DNA from: Trichinella spiralis | Taxonomy: Eukaryota > Nematoda > Enoplea > Trichinellida > Trichinellidae | Direction of reading: 5' to 3' | DNA length: 64,000 nt | Assembly (NCBI GenBank): GCA_000181795.3 | Contig: CM012954.1 | Coordinates: 3,224,524-3,288,523 of the forward strand | The notes under the pieces: generated by a model | Told to the model about the DNA's origin: nothing | Database searches by the model: none | The model's input: only the letters and a program-made list of their open reading frames with translations | Made by a program: the position numbers and the translations under genes | Shown: positions 24,496-37,101 of the stretch, in pieces | Layout: every line of letters begins with the position of its first letter | How positions within the stretch are numbered: the first letter of the stretch is position 1

Positions 24496-24893
24496 ATGGC
24501 CAGCTTGTCGTCAATGCTGCTAGCAGTTCTGCTGGTGGTCATTTTGCAGACTGGCAACGCCAACCCGTACAGGGTGGCTAGGCGGAGCCGGACAATTCGC
24601 GAAAAGCCATGGGAGATGTCGGCCGGGAATTGCCCAATCTTCCAGAACGAGGTCTTGCACGCGGTCGTGGACCGCATCTGCGACATGTGCCATGAGATGT
24701 TTCGCAACGCCGACCCAAACCTGAGAGCCAAATGCAGGTATGTGTAGAAAAATTTCCATTTTCATTCGCATCAAGACTGAGTTGCAGAAGCAACTGCTTC
24801 AAAAATGAGCTTTTCACCACCTGTTTGGCAATATTCAACCCAACAATGGAGCTTGCGCCGCCAATCAAGCGCACCGTGCGGCTCGGAGGTTGA
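24496..24893 (+). CDS. CHH/ITP-superfamily neuropeptide precursor
   Basis: Two exons, 24496-24737 and 24788-24893 (50-nt intron), encode 115 residues. Residues 1-22 form a signal peptide. A dibasic Arg29-Arg30 is a likely prohormone cleavage site. Six cysteines follow at 46, 62, 65, 80, 84 and 93. The spacing C-x15-C-x2-C-x14-C-x3-C-x8-C, with the core VVDRICDMCHEMFR, matches the crustacean hyperglycaemic hormone/ion transport peptide/moult-inhibiting hormone fold (usually x15, x2, x12, x3, x8), giving three disulphides. There is no precursor-related peptide beyond the short spacer, as in the known nematode ITP-like genes. The C-terminus ends RLGG. The intron falls between Cys80 and Cys84, at the codon right after Cys80. 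A TTTCAG acceptor at 24452-24457 marks a 5' UTR or trans-splice junction. The coding exons are much more GC-rich than their flanks. Confidence 0.85.
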
Positions 24894-25746
24894 CGGGCGT
24901 GGTCGTTACGTGTAAAAAACCATCCGGCTTTTCATCTACCGGCTTTGGTGAATTCCAGTAGCGGCAACAGCAGCAGAAGACAATAACAACAACAACAGCA
25001 ACAACAACCAACTAACAAGAACCTGGTCGATGTATTGTTTTTCTACTTTAAAAGTACCTTTTCACACTTTAACTTCTCCTATGTGCAAGCTACTTCAGCC
25101 GGCTTGTACCGGCTTCCGCTGTGCTTCGAAACCGTACAAACCCGGTCTATTTTTCTGTGATTCTCTCATGCGTGTGCTCTCCTATTTTTGTTTTTTTCAT
25201 CATTTTCTCTACTTCTTCTATTCCATTTTTTACGTCAGATTCACTCAAAAAATGGTGAATCATGAGAACATGTCTGAAAACTCTCAACTACTACTCCTAC
25301 TACTACTACTACGCTTAGACAGGCAATGCTTGTCCGTATATTTTCTGTCGTCTGTGAATCTTCGCATTCTGTGTCTGTTTTAGACCTCCCTTCATATTCT
25401 TTTGCAGCTTTAATCGAAGCGAGCTTATAAATTATTGCTAGTTTAATGTGTTGAAAGACAAGAAAGAAAAGGAAAAAACTGTCAAAAATTGAATCCAGAC
25501 TATTGAATTTGCTAAGCCACAAGACAGCTAACGCGAAAACTGCAGCTAAACAACATACAAACAGGAGGAGGAAAAAATGTTTTTGTTACTAACAACAACA
25601 GAAAGACCGAGATGCATTGTGTAAAACATATAAGAGAACTGTTACGTGTATACGTCAACGGACGACGTCTACACATATTTCAGATTCCTGCAGATCATTA
25701 TCAGCAATGACAACATAGTAATATGGTGAAGTTGAAGACGTTTAGC

Positions 25747-25925
25747 CTACTTGTTTAAATATTGTCTATCCTGAAAGCGACGTGCTCTTTCGCTCAGGCA
25801 GGTGTAGTCAGGTCGTGCTAGATTGAACGGTTTAGTGAAAAGCAGCTCAGCGGCACAGAACAGGCAGCCCCCACCAATATATACCACCGACGGGCTGAGA
25901 CCATTGCCGGTGGCAGTGCTGACGT
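25747..25925 (-). other. Candidate terminal coding exon, unknown gene
   Basis: On the minus strand a GC-rich open segment follows the acceptor-like TCATCTCGACGTCAG and runs to a TAG at 25747. It predicts about 58 residues with a Gly/Cys-rich hydrophobic stretch (VVYIGGGCLFCAAELL) and a basic tail (ERARRFQ). Composition contrasts with the AT-rich flanks. No upstream exon could be placed and the family is not recognised. Confidence 0.22.
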
Positions 25926-26118
25926 CGAGATGATGACAGAAACGCGGAAACAATATTAACTTAGCAAACTTAAACCAAAGCAACAAAGCTGAACACTGGT
26001 GCAAATATTAATAATGATAATAACTTGAAAAGCTGCTTTCAAACCAAGTGAACCAAACAAATACTCCACCCATATAAGATGTGTGTAGAAGAACATATAT
26101 GATAGAAGCCAGTCGAAC

Positions 26119-26131
26119 AAATTTTATCGTA

Positions 26132-26181
<50 letters not shown>

Positions 26182-26194
26182 TACGATAAAATTT
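26119..26194. repeat. Perfect 76-bp palindrome with (AT)20 core
   Basis: Arms of 18 nt (26119-26136 and 26177-26194) are exact reverse complements and flank an uninterrupted (AT)20 core, itself self-complementary. The whole 76 bp can fold as one uninterrupted hairpin or extrude as a cruciform. Confidence 0.95.
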
Positions 26195-27160
26195 TATAAA
26201 CATTCGAAATTAAACAAAATATCATAACAGAAAACATGAAAAAATCGCGTGCAATTTTTTCAAAGACGACGCAGATACAAGAACATTTGAACTTCATTTC
26301 ACAATTACATCAAAATGAAAAGTGCGAATTTATAATAATAACATGCTGATAAACTATAAGCTACTGTCATGAATGCGTTGCATTTAATAAATATGATTTA
26401 TAAATATTAAACTGAAAGCTGATGAAATTGCTGCTTATCACAGTTTTGCGGCAAAAGTGAATGTGATTGTCATTTTCATTATCAATAAATTCATTCATTC
26501 GTTGATCATGAATATGCATTATTTAATTGCGCAATATCAAAAAAATTATTTTTCTACATTAACTGCTAACAAAAAAAGAAATATAATTAAAATAAAAAAT
26601 CTTCACTATAAAATAAATTGTAAAAAATATTAATAAGAAGTAAACAAATTATTATTATTATAAAGGTATATATTTTCAATGAAAAGTAATATTTCAATTG
26701 AAAATACATCGAATTATTACTGCAAAACCATGTTTTTTAACTTTGTAAAAAATAATATTACTGATAGATGTATTTTAAAATTCTAAAACTAAAATAATTC
26801 CTAAAATGCATATCGATTCATTCAATTATAACAATGCACACTTTGCCTATTTACAATCAAAAAATAAAAATGACGTCGCTTAAATAAAATAATTATTAAT
26901 TAAACCGTTCTCTTAAACTCATAATGATATTGGAAATTGATCAATATTTGGCAGTAAAAAACAACAAAGACAAATGCTTTAATGCTAAGCAAATTCCACT
27001 TTATGAACAATTTCATTCATTTACAAAATATACATTTTTATATCTGTAAAAAATAATAACTATTGTTTTGTCATCATATTATAAAGAAAAGGCAATAAAG
27101 CACGGATGTAATTTAATGAATGGCAAAAAGTTGATCAAAACAATTTTACTAATAATAAAT

Positions 27161-27197
27161 TCTACTACTACTACTACTACTAATAATAATAATAATA
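27161..27197. repeat. (CTA)n(TAA)n trinucleotide repeat
   Basis: About seven CTA units followed by about five TAA units. Confidence 0.85.
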
Positions 27198-27926
27198 CAA
27201 TTTAAAATTAAATGAACAACAAAGTAAATTGTGATATTTCTCAACTTTTAATATTGATTTAAAAATTGAAAAAAAAGAATGCACAGGTTAAATGAAACTG
27301 TAAAATAAACTGGGGAAATTTTGAATTCCTTTAAAATTTTTTAATAAAACGCACGCCTGACAACAAACACTCGCTCTTTGCAAACTCTGCAAACGAGTAA
27401 TGCAAATTACAACTGCAAATCAATGCATATATCTTGGCAAACAAATTGTGCAGTAAAAATTCGCTGCATACATACAAAAATGTACAAGAATATTATTGTT
27501 CTAAAATTGAAATTCTCTTCGTCACAGGAACATTCTCAAACTCTCATTTCGTCATCACACACTCAAGTCGTTCAACAAACAATAATGATGATGATGTAAA
27601 TGTAAATAAAAGCCGTAACGAGCAGCTTTTACAAAATGCTTGTTGAGAAAGTTAAATTTCTATAAATAATATACACAACGTTTGGCGTACATAATTGCGT
27701 GCACAGTTTCCCGTTTGGTTGGCTTAAACGATTTTATAAAAAAAATAATAATAAAGAAAAGAAATCCATCTATACAGCATCGTTGGGAAAACATTGTGAG
27801 TATTTAACAGCAAGAAGATATATTTACGTAATATTTATTATGTGCGCAAAATTTCACATCCGAAGCGAATTTTAAGGATCATTTCACCACTGAGATCGAT
27901 ATCAACGTGTTAGCAAGCAACAAGAC

Positions 27927-29885
27927 ATGCTGCTACCAATATTAACATTTCTGGTATTTGACAAAGAAAATTTATACGACGATTCTTTTATCAAATATTT
28001 TTTGCATGACAATTATTTTTCTAGCTCAAGATAGCGTTCGTAAGCAGCGTCATTTATGAAAAATATTATGCCGGTTCAACATCTGTAAAAAGTTTTACAA
28101 TTTTACAATAATTCACTGGCTTGATGATCTGCTTGTTCAGATAATACGCACTTATGTCCCTCCAGACAAGGCATCATGGAAAGTACCCTTTCCAAATTAC
28201 AGCCCGGTGCATTATTCGGCCCCCTGTGATGCAAACAAACATTGCGATCCGGAAAAATTGAGGTAAGTACACAGTTAATAAAATATCAAGAAAAATACCA
28301 AAAAAAAACATCTCGATTTAGTGAAAGTGAAAATATATTTTACTAAATATTTCCCAGTCGACGAGCTATTTATCAGTTTTTCCATCATCCGTAGGCTTCT
28401 CTCAAGCATTAGCGAACAATACTAGCTAGCATAGCTACCCCCTGAGCACGTTAATTATTAGACAGCAGAATTTTTCGAACAGCACATTTCATTGCAACTG
28501 CTAACTTATTTCATTAAAATAAGTAAAATCTTCTCGCATATTTAAATCGATAAGCATAAAATCAATAAATAAACTGAAATAACAGGACAAATAATAAGCC
28601 TAAACAAGTACAAATAATAAACAGGAACAGTTGAATAGAAGAAATACCTTCACTTGCATGATTGATGGGCCAGTCTTATTATTACTGTTCATATAAGTTA
28701 AATAACATGCAATGCTACGAAAAATCATTTCACAAATGGAATACCTTTTCTTGTTGAAAAACATTCATTGCAACTTTCCCATAGCTCACTGCTGAAAAAA
28801 AAACCAAAAAACAAGCTAATGCAACGAAAATTTCATGGCAGAAGTTTTTTCAAAGTCATCTTGACGCGCAATTTCAATTTCTCGTCGCATAATTTCAACA
28901 AAAAATTTTCAGCCCTACGGTGAAGTTCAACAGCATCGACAACAACGTAGACAGACGATCGACAGGAAAGAAATATTCAATCAATGAAAAAGGTTTTCCT
29001 ATGAATCCGAACGGAAGGACAGGAGTAGAAGGACGCGGCATCCTGCCATTTTATGGACCAAACTACGTGGTCGTCTCCTTGATCACCCGGTAAATAATCG
29101 AACTGCAAACAATGAATTTTCAACTGTACAATTCTGAACCGTGTTCGTTTAATCAATCAGGAGTTCAAAACCGATCGAATATTTGGCAGTACAAAATGCT
29201 GACACTGATCTGGACATTCTTGGCATACCAGCAGTAAGGAAGAAGTGGCTTTGTTTCATCACGAAATAGATTAAAATTTAAAAACAGCAAAGCTCACTTT
29301 GATTTTTTCTTTAGGAATTTGTCACCATGCCAGATTCGGTCAAAATAACACCGAAAGCAAGAACAGTCATCAAAGAAATCATGCTCAAATCGTACGCCAA
29401 CGCAACTATTGAAGAGATATTTAACAAAGTGACAAAAAAGACCACACTGGTAGAAAGTGCCTTGTGACAATAAGTGAAGCGCTTTGAACTGTGAATTTAA
29501 AATTTCGCTTCAAACGTTTCAGCTATTCCGCGGAACATTGGACGACGAAAGGAACACGGACAACGCCTGGATTGAAGTGATCTGGATTCAGCTCGCTGAT
29601 TCGAATGTGAGAAAACTCGGCTTGGTTGAAGTTGAAGAAAGCAACAACCCGCTCGGCCTGCACTGGACTCCGCTGGATATTTCAGAATTGAAAGCCCGGC
29701 TTCAACGATTGGTCGCTCAAGCGAACCTGAGCATCACGGACTCGGCAAAGCAACAGGCGAGAGAATTCGCCTGGGACATGAGAGATCAGGGAACGGCGGG
29801 AAAATTCAAAACTTTCGTCAACATCCTGGCCAACGGTGTAACAATGGTCAACATCGTCTTGACAACTGCCTCGCTGGCCGGCTAG
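27927..29885 (+). CDS. NUDT9-like (ADP-ribose hydrolase family) protein with degenerate Nudix box
   Basis: Exons 28141-28262, 28913-29089, 29161-29233, 29315-29449 and 29523-29885 join in phase. A small first exon, 27927-27953, gives a start Met and a hydrophobic leader (total 298 residues), but it uses a weak donor (GTATTT) and is tentative. The resemblance is to NUDT9 and the TRPM2 NUDT9-homology domain: a YVPPDKASWKVPFPNYSPV entry segment, GRTGVEGRG followed by a PFYGPN segment, IEYLAVQ, and the C-terminal DDERNTDNAWIEV, all in family order. NUDT9 cleaves ADP-ribose to AMP and ribose 5-phosphate. The Nudix box (GX5EX7REUXEEXGU) is not intact: where NUDT9 has IPGG...REFGEE this protein has GIPAEF...RTVIKE, lacking most metal-binding glutamates. 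I infer a binding protein or pseudoenzyme rather than an active hydrolase. The leader hints at secretion or organelle import. Confidence 0.8.
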
Positions 29886-30820
29886 TTGGCTAGCGCACCA
29901 ACCCACACCACCTTGCAAACAACAGTAAACTAAACACTACCAACCACTACTAAGCTAAACCAAACCAAACTAACCACCGTTCAACCGTTGAATCATTTGT
30001 AAAGAAAAAAACAATTTGAAAAAATTCATACATCGAAATAAAAAAACAGCATCTTACCAAAATAAAATAACAAAGCACAACTGTCGTAACTGTGAAAAAG
30101 TATCTTCCAAAAAACCGCTGAAAAGTACTCTGCTTCAACGAGGAATCGAAAGTACTTTGCAAATGCTTCTTCGTCAAAGTTAAAAAAAGAGCTTTTGAAA
30201 GTAACACCAAGCCACTACCGTACACCAAATATTATTTACAGACAATCAAGTTCAATTGTCGTAGTGGAGTAAGTCAAATTTTAATTTTCATGCCGCTGTC
30301 AAATTGAGAGATATTTGCCTTCTTTGGAAATTTTCATTATTATTTATTGTTTTTTTTTGCTTTTCTACTTAGAATTCTTTCTAAATATATGACTTCAAAT
30401 CTTCGCGCAGAATTTGTGAATAACCAAATTAATTATACAAACAACTCACGCATGAAAAAGTACACGCACAAACACAAACTCGAATAACAGAAATAATTTT
30501 ACTCTTTTCATGCCATCGGAAAACTGTTATAAGCATCGTTTCAATTTTCCACTCTACCGCAACCAATTTTGGTTTCCAGGAAAATGCACTCGGTACAGAC
30601 ATAGTTACAGTCAAAAAAACTGCCAAAGCAGATCGCCTGTGCCAATAAACTAGCTCCTTCCTCTGTTGACTACTGTCATCTATGCGACGTTCCACAGTGG
30701 CTACTGCTTTCATACTGTTATTCATACGGTTTTGTAAATTGTTACTGTCGGCAAAATGCTCGAATCAGCAAGCCAAAGGGCATTTATTCATTCTTTTATT
30801 CCAACAAAGTCACCTTGAAG
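29886..30820. other. Convergent 3' region
   Basis: Between the NUDT9-like gene (+) and SHOC2 (-). TTTATT at 30783-30788 and 30795-30800 are AATAAA signals on the minus strand, 20-40 nt past the SHOC2 stop. Nothing else was noticed. Confidence 0.5.
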
Positions 30821-33800
30821 TTACAGATTTCCACGATACGGCCCTTGCATTTTCAAAAACTAAAACGTAAAACAAAAAAGTAATAATCAGATAATTTCTT
30901 ATCAAAAAGTTGTAAAAAGTAAAAAACTATGAGAAACAAATTCATTTCAATGTATGTAAAAAAAGTACTGCATGATGTGAACAGAAAATATTCTCTGCTC
31001 TTTTTGTAACAACACTGTTTATGTGATGATGATGTGATTAATAAAAGTGGCTAAAATGAAATAAACATCAAATTACTGGAATAAATATTCGCACAGAAAA
31101 AAAATACAACTTGCGTCTGTAGGCAAGACCATTTGTTAGTCAAATTAAGCGTGCAATTATGCAAACTCTATGCGACGGAGGATTTCAAAAACAAATAAAA
31201 AATACTACAACTATTGCCAAAATATTATTTCATCACAATTTAAAACATGCCAACGTGGTTGAATTAAAATTTTTAGCGCAAAAATTATCTAGCCTGTATA
31301 ATGATTTAAACTTTTCAAAATACACTTTACAGAATAAACATAATCAAGTTCAAATTGACATGGAATCATATATACGTAGATAGAACTTTTCGTAAGCAGA
31401 TTGAAAATAGCATGAAAATTTGTTTCTTTTTCAAAAATTTACCTGAATGACCAACGATGGACCACCGGCAGTAATTTCAGCCGGAATTTGCGACAGTGGA
31501 CAATTTTCGATGCTCATTATTTCCAATGACCCGCACAATGCAAGCTCGTACGGCAACGTGTGCAACGAAGGATTGTCGTTTATGTACAAAGATTTCAAAT
31601 TTTCCAATGTTCCTGCACAGGAATGATTTCCAATGTTAATAAAACTTCGGCGAAAACAATTTTTCTTACCAATCTCTTCAGGTAAATAAGTCAAATTATT
31701 CTCACCGGCCCTCAAATCTTTCAAGCTGACCAAATTGCTGTAGAAAAGAGAGAGTGAGAGAGAAAAAAAATTAAAAATTGAAATAAATACACTGATGAAA
31801 ATATTTTAAATTTGCAAAATTTATACCCAATTGTTCGCGGCAGACTTGTCAGTTTGTTAGACTGAACCAACAGCTTGGTCAAGTTGAGCAAGAAGCCAAT
31901 CTCATTTGGAAGACTTTCCAATTCGTTCTCTTCCAAATCTAGCTCGCGCAACTTTTTCAAATTTCCAATACTCAGAGGTAGACGCTAAATGCGGAAAGAA
32001 AATTAGCAACAGCGCTCTATGCTTTTTGCAAAATATAACCACGACGTAGTTAATTGAGATCATATGTGCATACTTTTATGTAGTTGTTGCTCATGATGAG
32101 AATTTCTAAATTTTGCAGTTTGTCAATATCATCTGGCAGTAATCTCAACTGATTGGTGCTTAAATTCAATTCGACCAAACTTTTCCACGTGCCAATATCT
32201 ATAAAATTATAAAACATCAAATCACCGAATGTCAAGTGAAAAATAACCGACAAAATAAACGCTATTATCATATTATTATTTTCATTATTACCCAACGGCA
32301 ATGCAGTCAATTCGTTCTCCTTCAAATTCAACGTGGTCAAATGTTTGGCGCGTGAAAAAATTCCAAAAGGAATTTTGCCAATTTGATTGTGCTCCAAGTT
32401 GACTGCCTGTTTGAACAACAAACATCTGATTACCGAACTGCTTTAAACTGTACAACCAAACTCTACAACGCACCACTGAGGCCGTGAATTGAGCAGGTCC
32501 GCCTTGTGGAAATGCGGCAAAATCATTCCTGCTGAGATTAATCGTCGACACATTCGACAACCTGGACAACATACCCTCCTATGAGAAAAATAACAATAAT
32601 AATTATTGTACAAAAATTAAAGGAAATTTTTGTTTGTTGTTCTATCTATTGTCTGCTTTCTTCTTATATATATATATATATACTTACTGGTAAATATGAC
32701 AAATTGTTGCCTTCAATATTGAATTCTTCCAATTTTGTACAATTTGACAGTGAAGCAGGAATTGCTGTCAATTTATTGTAACGTAAACCCAGCCGAGTCA
32801 AATTGCGCAAACAGCCGACACTTTCTGGGATCTCAGACAGTTCGTTGTGTTGAAAATCCAACTGAGACAATTCTGCACACTGACCAATTTCTGTTTTGAG
32901 AAAAAAAACAATAAAATTATCAATTACATTAAAATATTTATAGCCGAAAGACTGAATTTCAACAACACTACACTACTCACCGCAAGGCACATTGCGCAAA
33001 TGATTATATGAGCATAATAGAACAAGAAGACATTGAAGTGAGCCAATTGAATATGGCAACGCCTGAATTTTATTCTCGCGCAAATCCAACATTTTTAATT
33101 TCTAAAAATAAAGCACAAAAAAGCAGAATTTTATCCATTAAACTGCTTGATTTGCATAATTGCTCACTCTCAACAGACAGATTTGTTCGTCGACATTGGT
33201 GATTCTGTTGTATCGAAGCCACAATGTTTCCAATGATGTTATGTGATAGATGACCGGTGGAATCTTAAAAATGAAAAACAAAAATAAATCATCAATATAT
33301 ATGTTGAACTAAATGAATGTTCAGCATGCATAATGAACAACCTCGTTCAGACGATTGTGGCGTAGATCCAACGCCTGAAGATCTACCAGTGCAGCCAGCG
33401 AATCCGGCAAGGCAGTTAAATAATTTTCCGACAAGCCCAGCTTGCGCAAGCTGACCAAATTGCCAATTTCCGTCGGCAAAGTGGTCAACTTGTTCTTGTA
33501 CAAAAACAATTCTGTAAGTTGCACAAGTTCTCGAATAGACGGTGGAATGGATGTAATCTGCATTTGTGCAATGTGAAACATATTTTTATGAGGAATAAAA
33601 AATAAATTAAAAAAGAAAAATACTCACATCTGAAGAACTCAAATCTAGCCGCGTATTTTGATTGTCTCTACATTTTTGAAATTCTTTCTGCAAATCCTAA
33701 AACAGAAAACCAAAAAATGTAAAACCAGCACACTGTTAATTTTAAAACTGCCTTACACCAAACAAGTGACTTTTTGAATTGTGCAGAAGAAATTGTAAAA

Positions 33801-34498
33801 GAAATTTTTTAAATTATACATTTAATACCCCTCCCGGGAAATAAGCGGATGCATTGCAAATTCATGATGCAACCAATTTTGAATATATATATATATATAT
33901 ATATATTGAAATCAATTGCGACAACAATCACAGCAATTTCACAAAGTAAATCTGACAGCAATTGCCCAAATAGAAAAGATAGGCTGCTTTTATGAAAAAA
34001 GCATGCAAATAGAAACTCGTCATTCCAGACTGAATGAACAAGCTTCTTTTTTTAATTTTTCCATTCGCAACAAATTCGACCATCCAACACAAAAGCTACA
34101 ACTTCCCACTTGCTAACCATTACTGCTTGATTGTCGAATAAATCTATTTCCTTTTTCCTAGTTCTTCTTTTTTTGGTTTCGTTCTTCACGACGAAAAAAG
34201 TGTACATGGAAAACAGAAAAGTGTTTAAAAATGTAACCTTGAACAAATGATAATTTTTTTCAATAACTGACAACAAAGCAACCAAGAGATGATTGATGAC
34301 TATTGTGAAATGGGAAGAAGTGTGGCAAATATGAATGCAAAATTTAGATAACAAATTATCAAGTGGTGATGTTTATTAAAATGTGACGATTATTATTATT
34401 ATCATTGTTTCTACTAGGCAGTCGTTTCGTTTCGTCATCATCAAGAATCACGAAAACAGAAGAAACACACACGATCGCTGTTGCATATGTTTCAGCTT

Positions 34499-34531
<33 letters not shown>

Positions 34532-37024
34532 GAGCTCTCTCACTCATTATAACGCAGAATTACATATGTCATTAAACTAACGCTCCACACTGCGTTGTCG
34601 CTAGAATCGAATAAAATTTAAATATTCAACAAATAAATGAACAGATAACAAATTTTCATATGAAAAAAGGTCATATGAGGAAGAATGAAAAATGAATAAT
34701 GCTTGTTGGCTGTTGGCAAAGACCAAAAATTCAAATCGACGCTTGCACTCGATGTTTACATGATGCTGTTATCACCGTACGGTTGTGTTATCGAACTTTC
34801 AGCAAGCCGCATGATGATAATGATGATTCACAAAATTTCCAATAAAAACTTCTGCTCAAAAATAATAATCGTAAAGTGAATTCAATTTTCTTTATTGGTT
34901 TGATCGAGAAAAAAGCAACTTCCCAGATACTTATTTTTTCTTTTTTGATAATTGCATTCCCCACTGAGATTTAAATCGAACCCTCTCAACGGGAGATGCT
35001 GAAAAAATATTATTGTTCTTCATCAATTGGCCATTTCAAGCCCAGCACAACCGGACCCGAGCAACCGGGAGAAATTGGTACATAAAAGCCTTAAGGCGAC
35101 AGAATGATGGTCATCAATCCTCTACCACCACCCCCACCCTCCTAATCAGGACCATCTTTAACATGTGAAGCAGATCTGAAATTTGGAAAAAACCAGTCCA
35201 CCGAACCCGTAAGTTACAGTACTATCATAGCAGGCAATTAATAATTTGTTTTCGTGATTGTGGTTGATCGAAAAGAAAAAATAAGCGCAATACTAGCGTG
35301 CCAACAGAGGTGAAAAATAGAATCTGCTTGCTCACAGCGGCAAACAGATGTGCAAGCCAACTGACCTCAACTGGAGAGAGGTAGAAGGCAATTTATTATT
35401 ATCATTATCTCCTTCTTCTTTTTTGCGATCCATGCCATGCACAGAAAGGTCGACAATTCTTCATTCAGTTCACCGGCTTCAGTGTGCACTTGCCAATAAT
35501 AAATAAAAGGCAGTGGATGAGAAAAGGGGGAGAGGGAGAGAAGAGAAAAAACCAAAAAAAAAACACCACTACGTTGCTTTTGCATACACAGACAAACAAA
35601 AGGATATATATAATTGAATGGAGAGAGGAAAGAGAGGCAAAGAAGAAATGAAACATATTTTCATGAACAGAAATTCGCCAATTTTGAAAATGATAATTTT
35701 CAAATTTTTGCCAGAGGCTTCTTATCATTGAACTGGATTTCACTTGCGACAACAACACCACCAAAGACGAAGAAATTATGAAAAAGCAAGACAGACAACG
35801 GTCAATGAAATAAATGTGATAATAATAACAAATTAAATAAAATTAAATTAAATTTTACACAAAAACTTGTGCTTACAACTCGCTTTTCATCCGGGTATGA
35901 ACAAGGCGTTTCGACAGTGCCATTGCTGGCGCTGTTTCGACGTCGATAGCGCAACGAGTAGAGCTTTTCTAAAAAACCGATCGGTGATTTCGACCTAACA
36001 CGACCTCCACCAATCGACACTGTTTGAGCAGATTTTTGAGGTCTGAATTCCAAAGAGCGATGCCTTTCAGTTTCCATTTCCACTGGTCAATTTAAATGTG
36101 AAACGAAATTTGCCTTCAGTTCATCATAATTTGCTCTTCAAATGGGTGTGGCGTCTTGTTGTTGTTGTTGCTGTTGGGTTGATTTGAATTTCTTTTCGCA
36201 CAAATGAAACAAGCAACGAGCAAAATTGAAGAATCAAGAATAAGATTGCTGATTGGAACAAAGACGACGACAAACGTGTGTGCTTATGTCAGTGTGTGTG
36301 TGTATATATGATAAGAAAATTCAAAGCAAGTAAGCAAGCAAGCAAGAAGGAAAGATAGCAAGATAGCAGGCAAGCAAGCAAGCAAGCAAAGCTCCTCTAC
36401 TGACTGACTAACTAACTGACGGCTGGACAACAGCTGCTCAATGAGGCACAGCAGTTAAGCTAGGTTCGGCCGAGTACAATGTTCCAGTACTATGTCGAGG
36501 TCGAATGGCCGCAGCAAACCGAATACTTTTCACACACATACACACACAAATACAACGCCAACTCTCTGACGAACACAACAGTAGTTGCTTTTCAATTTCT
36601 CTCTGCCCTGCTTTTTTACAAATTATTCAAGATAAAAATAGAATGCAACATGATAGTAAAGAATAAATTAAATATATTTTTAGAAAATTAAAAATTTTTC
36701 TCAAATAAAAAATGAACAAAAACAGCGTGACTGAAAGCTGCTAGTAGTAGCAGTAGTTGTAGTAGAAGTTAGTAGCCGGCACTGGACTGTTGCTGTTGCT
36801 GCTGCTGCTGCTGTTGCTGCTGCAAAAGCAAACGTGCACGCTTGTTCATTTACACAATCTAGGACACTGGCGTGACAATGGACCGGGTCGAAAATGAACC
36901 AATGACACGAGTTTGAATTCCACTTTGCCTTCCATGCTTGCATGCTTGCTTGCTTGCTTGGCCGAACACTGCCGCCGGGTCGGCAAGAAATTTAGATCGC
37001 AACCCGATCGCAGCGCCACGAAAC

Positions 37025-37101
<77 letters not shown>

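Larger units (their letters stand above)
24894..27926. other. AT-rich gap with palindrome
   Basis: 3' region of the neuropeptide gene, then mostly very AT-rich sequence. It includes the palindrome at 26119-26194, a CTA/TAA repeat (27161-27197) and a GC-richer open minus-strand segment (25747-25920). A 117-codon plus-strand frame at 25030-25383 is low-complexity and probably 3' UTR. Confidence 0.4.
33697..35876. other. SHOC2 intron
   Basis: Intron between the proximal alternative first exon and the first LRR exon. It holds an AT run and a (CAT)10 repeat (34501-34530). No further exon is supported. Confidence 0.5.

Noticed and set aside
24375-24874. 118- and 98-codon minus-strand frames over the neuropeptide exons
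   Set aside because: Antisense shadows of a GC-rich coding region; the sense strand gives a complete, family-matching product.
25030-25383. 117-codon plus-strand frame downstream of the neuropeptide gene
   Set aside because: Low-complexity Phe/Leu-rich and repeat-driven; more likely 3' UTR or intergenic.
34960-34995. Possible tRNA T-arm-like GGTTCGATT (minus strand)
   Set aside because: The flanking bases do not form the required 5-bp T stem and no acceptor or anticodon arm is found.
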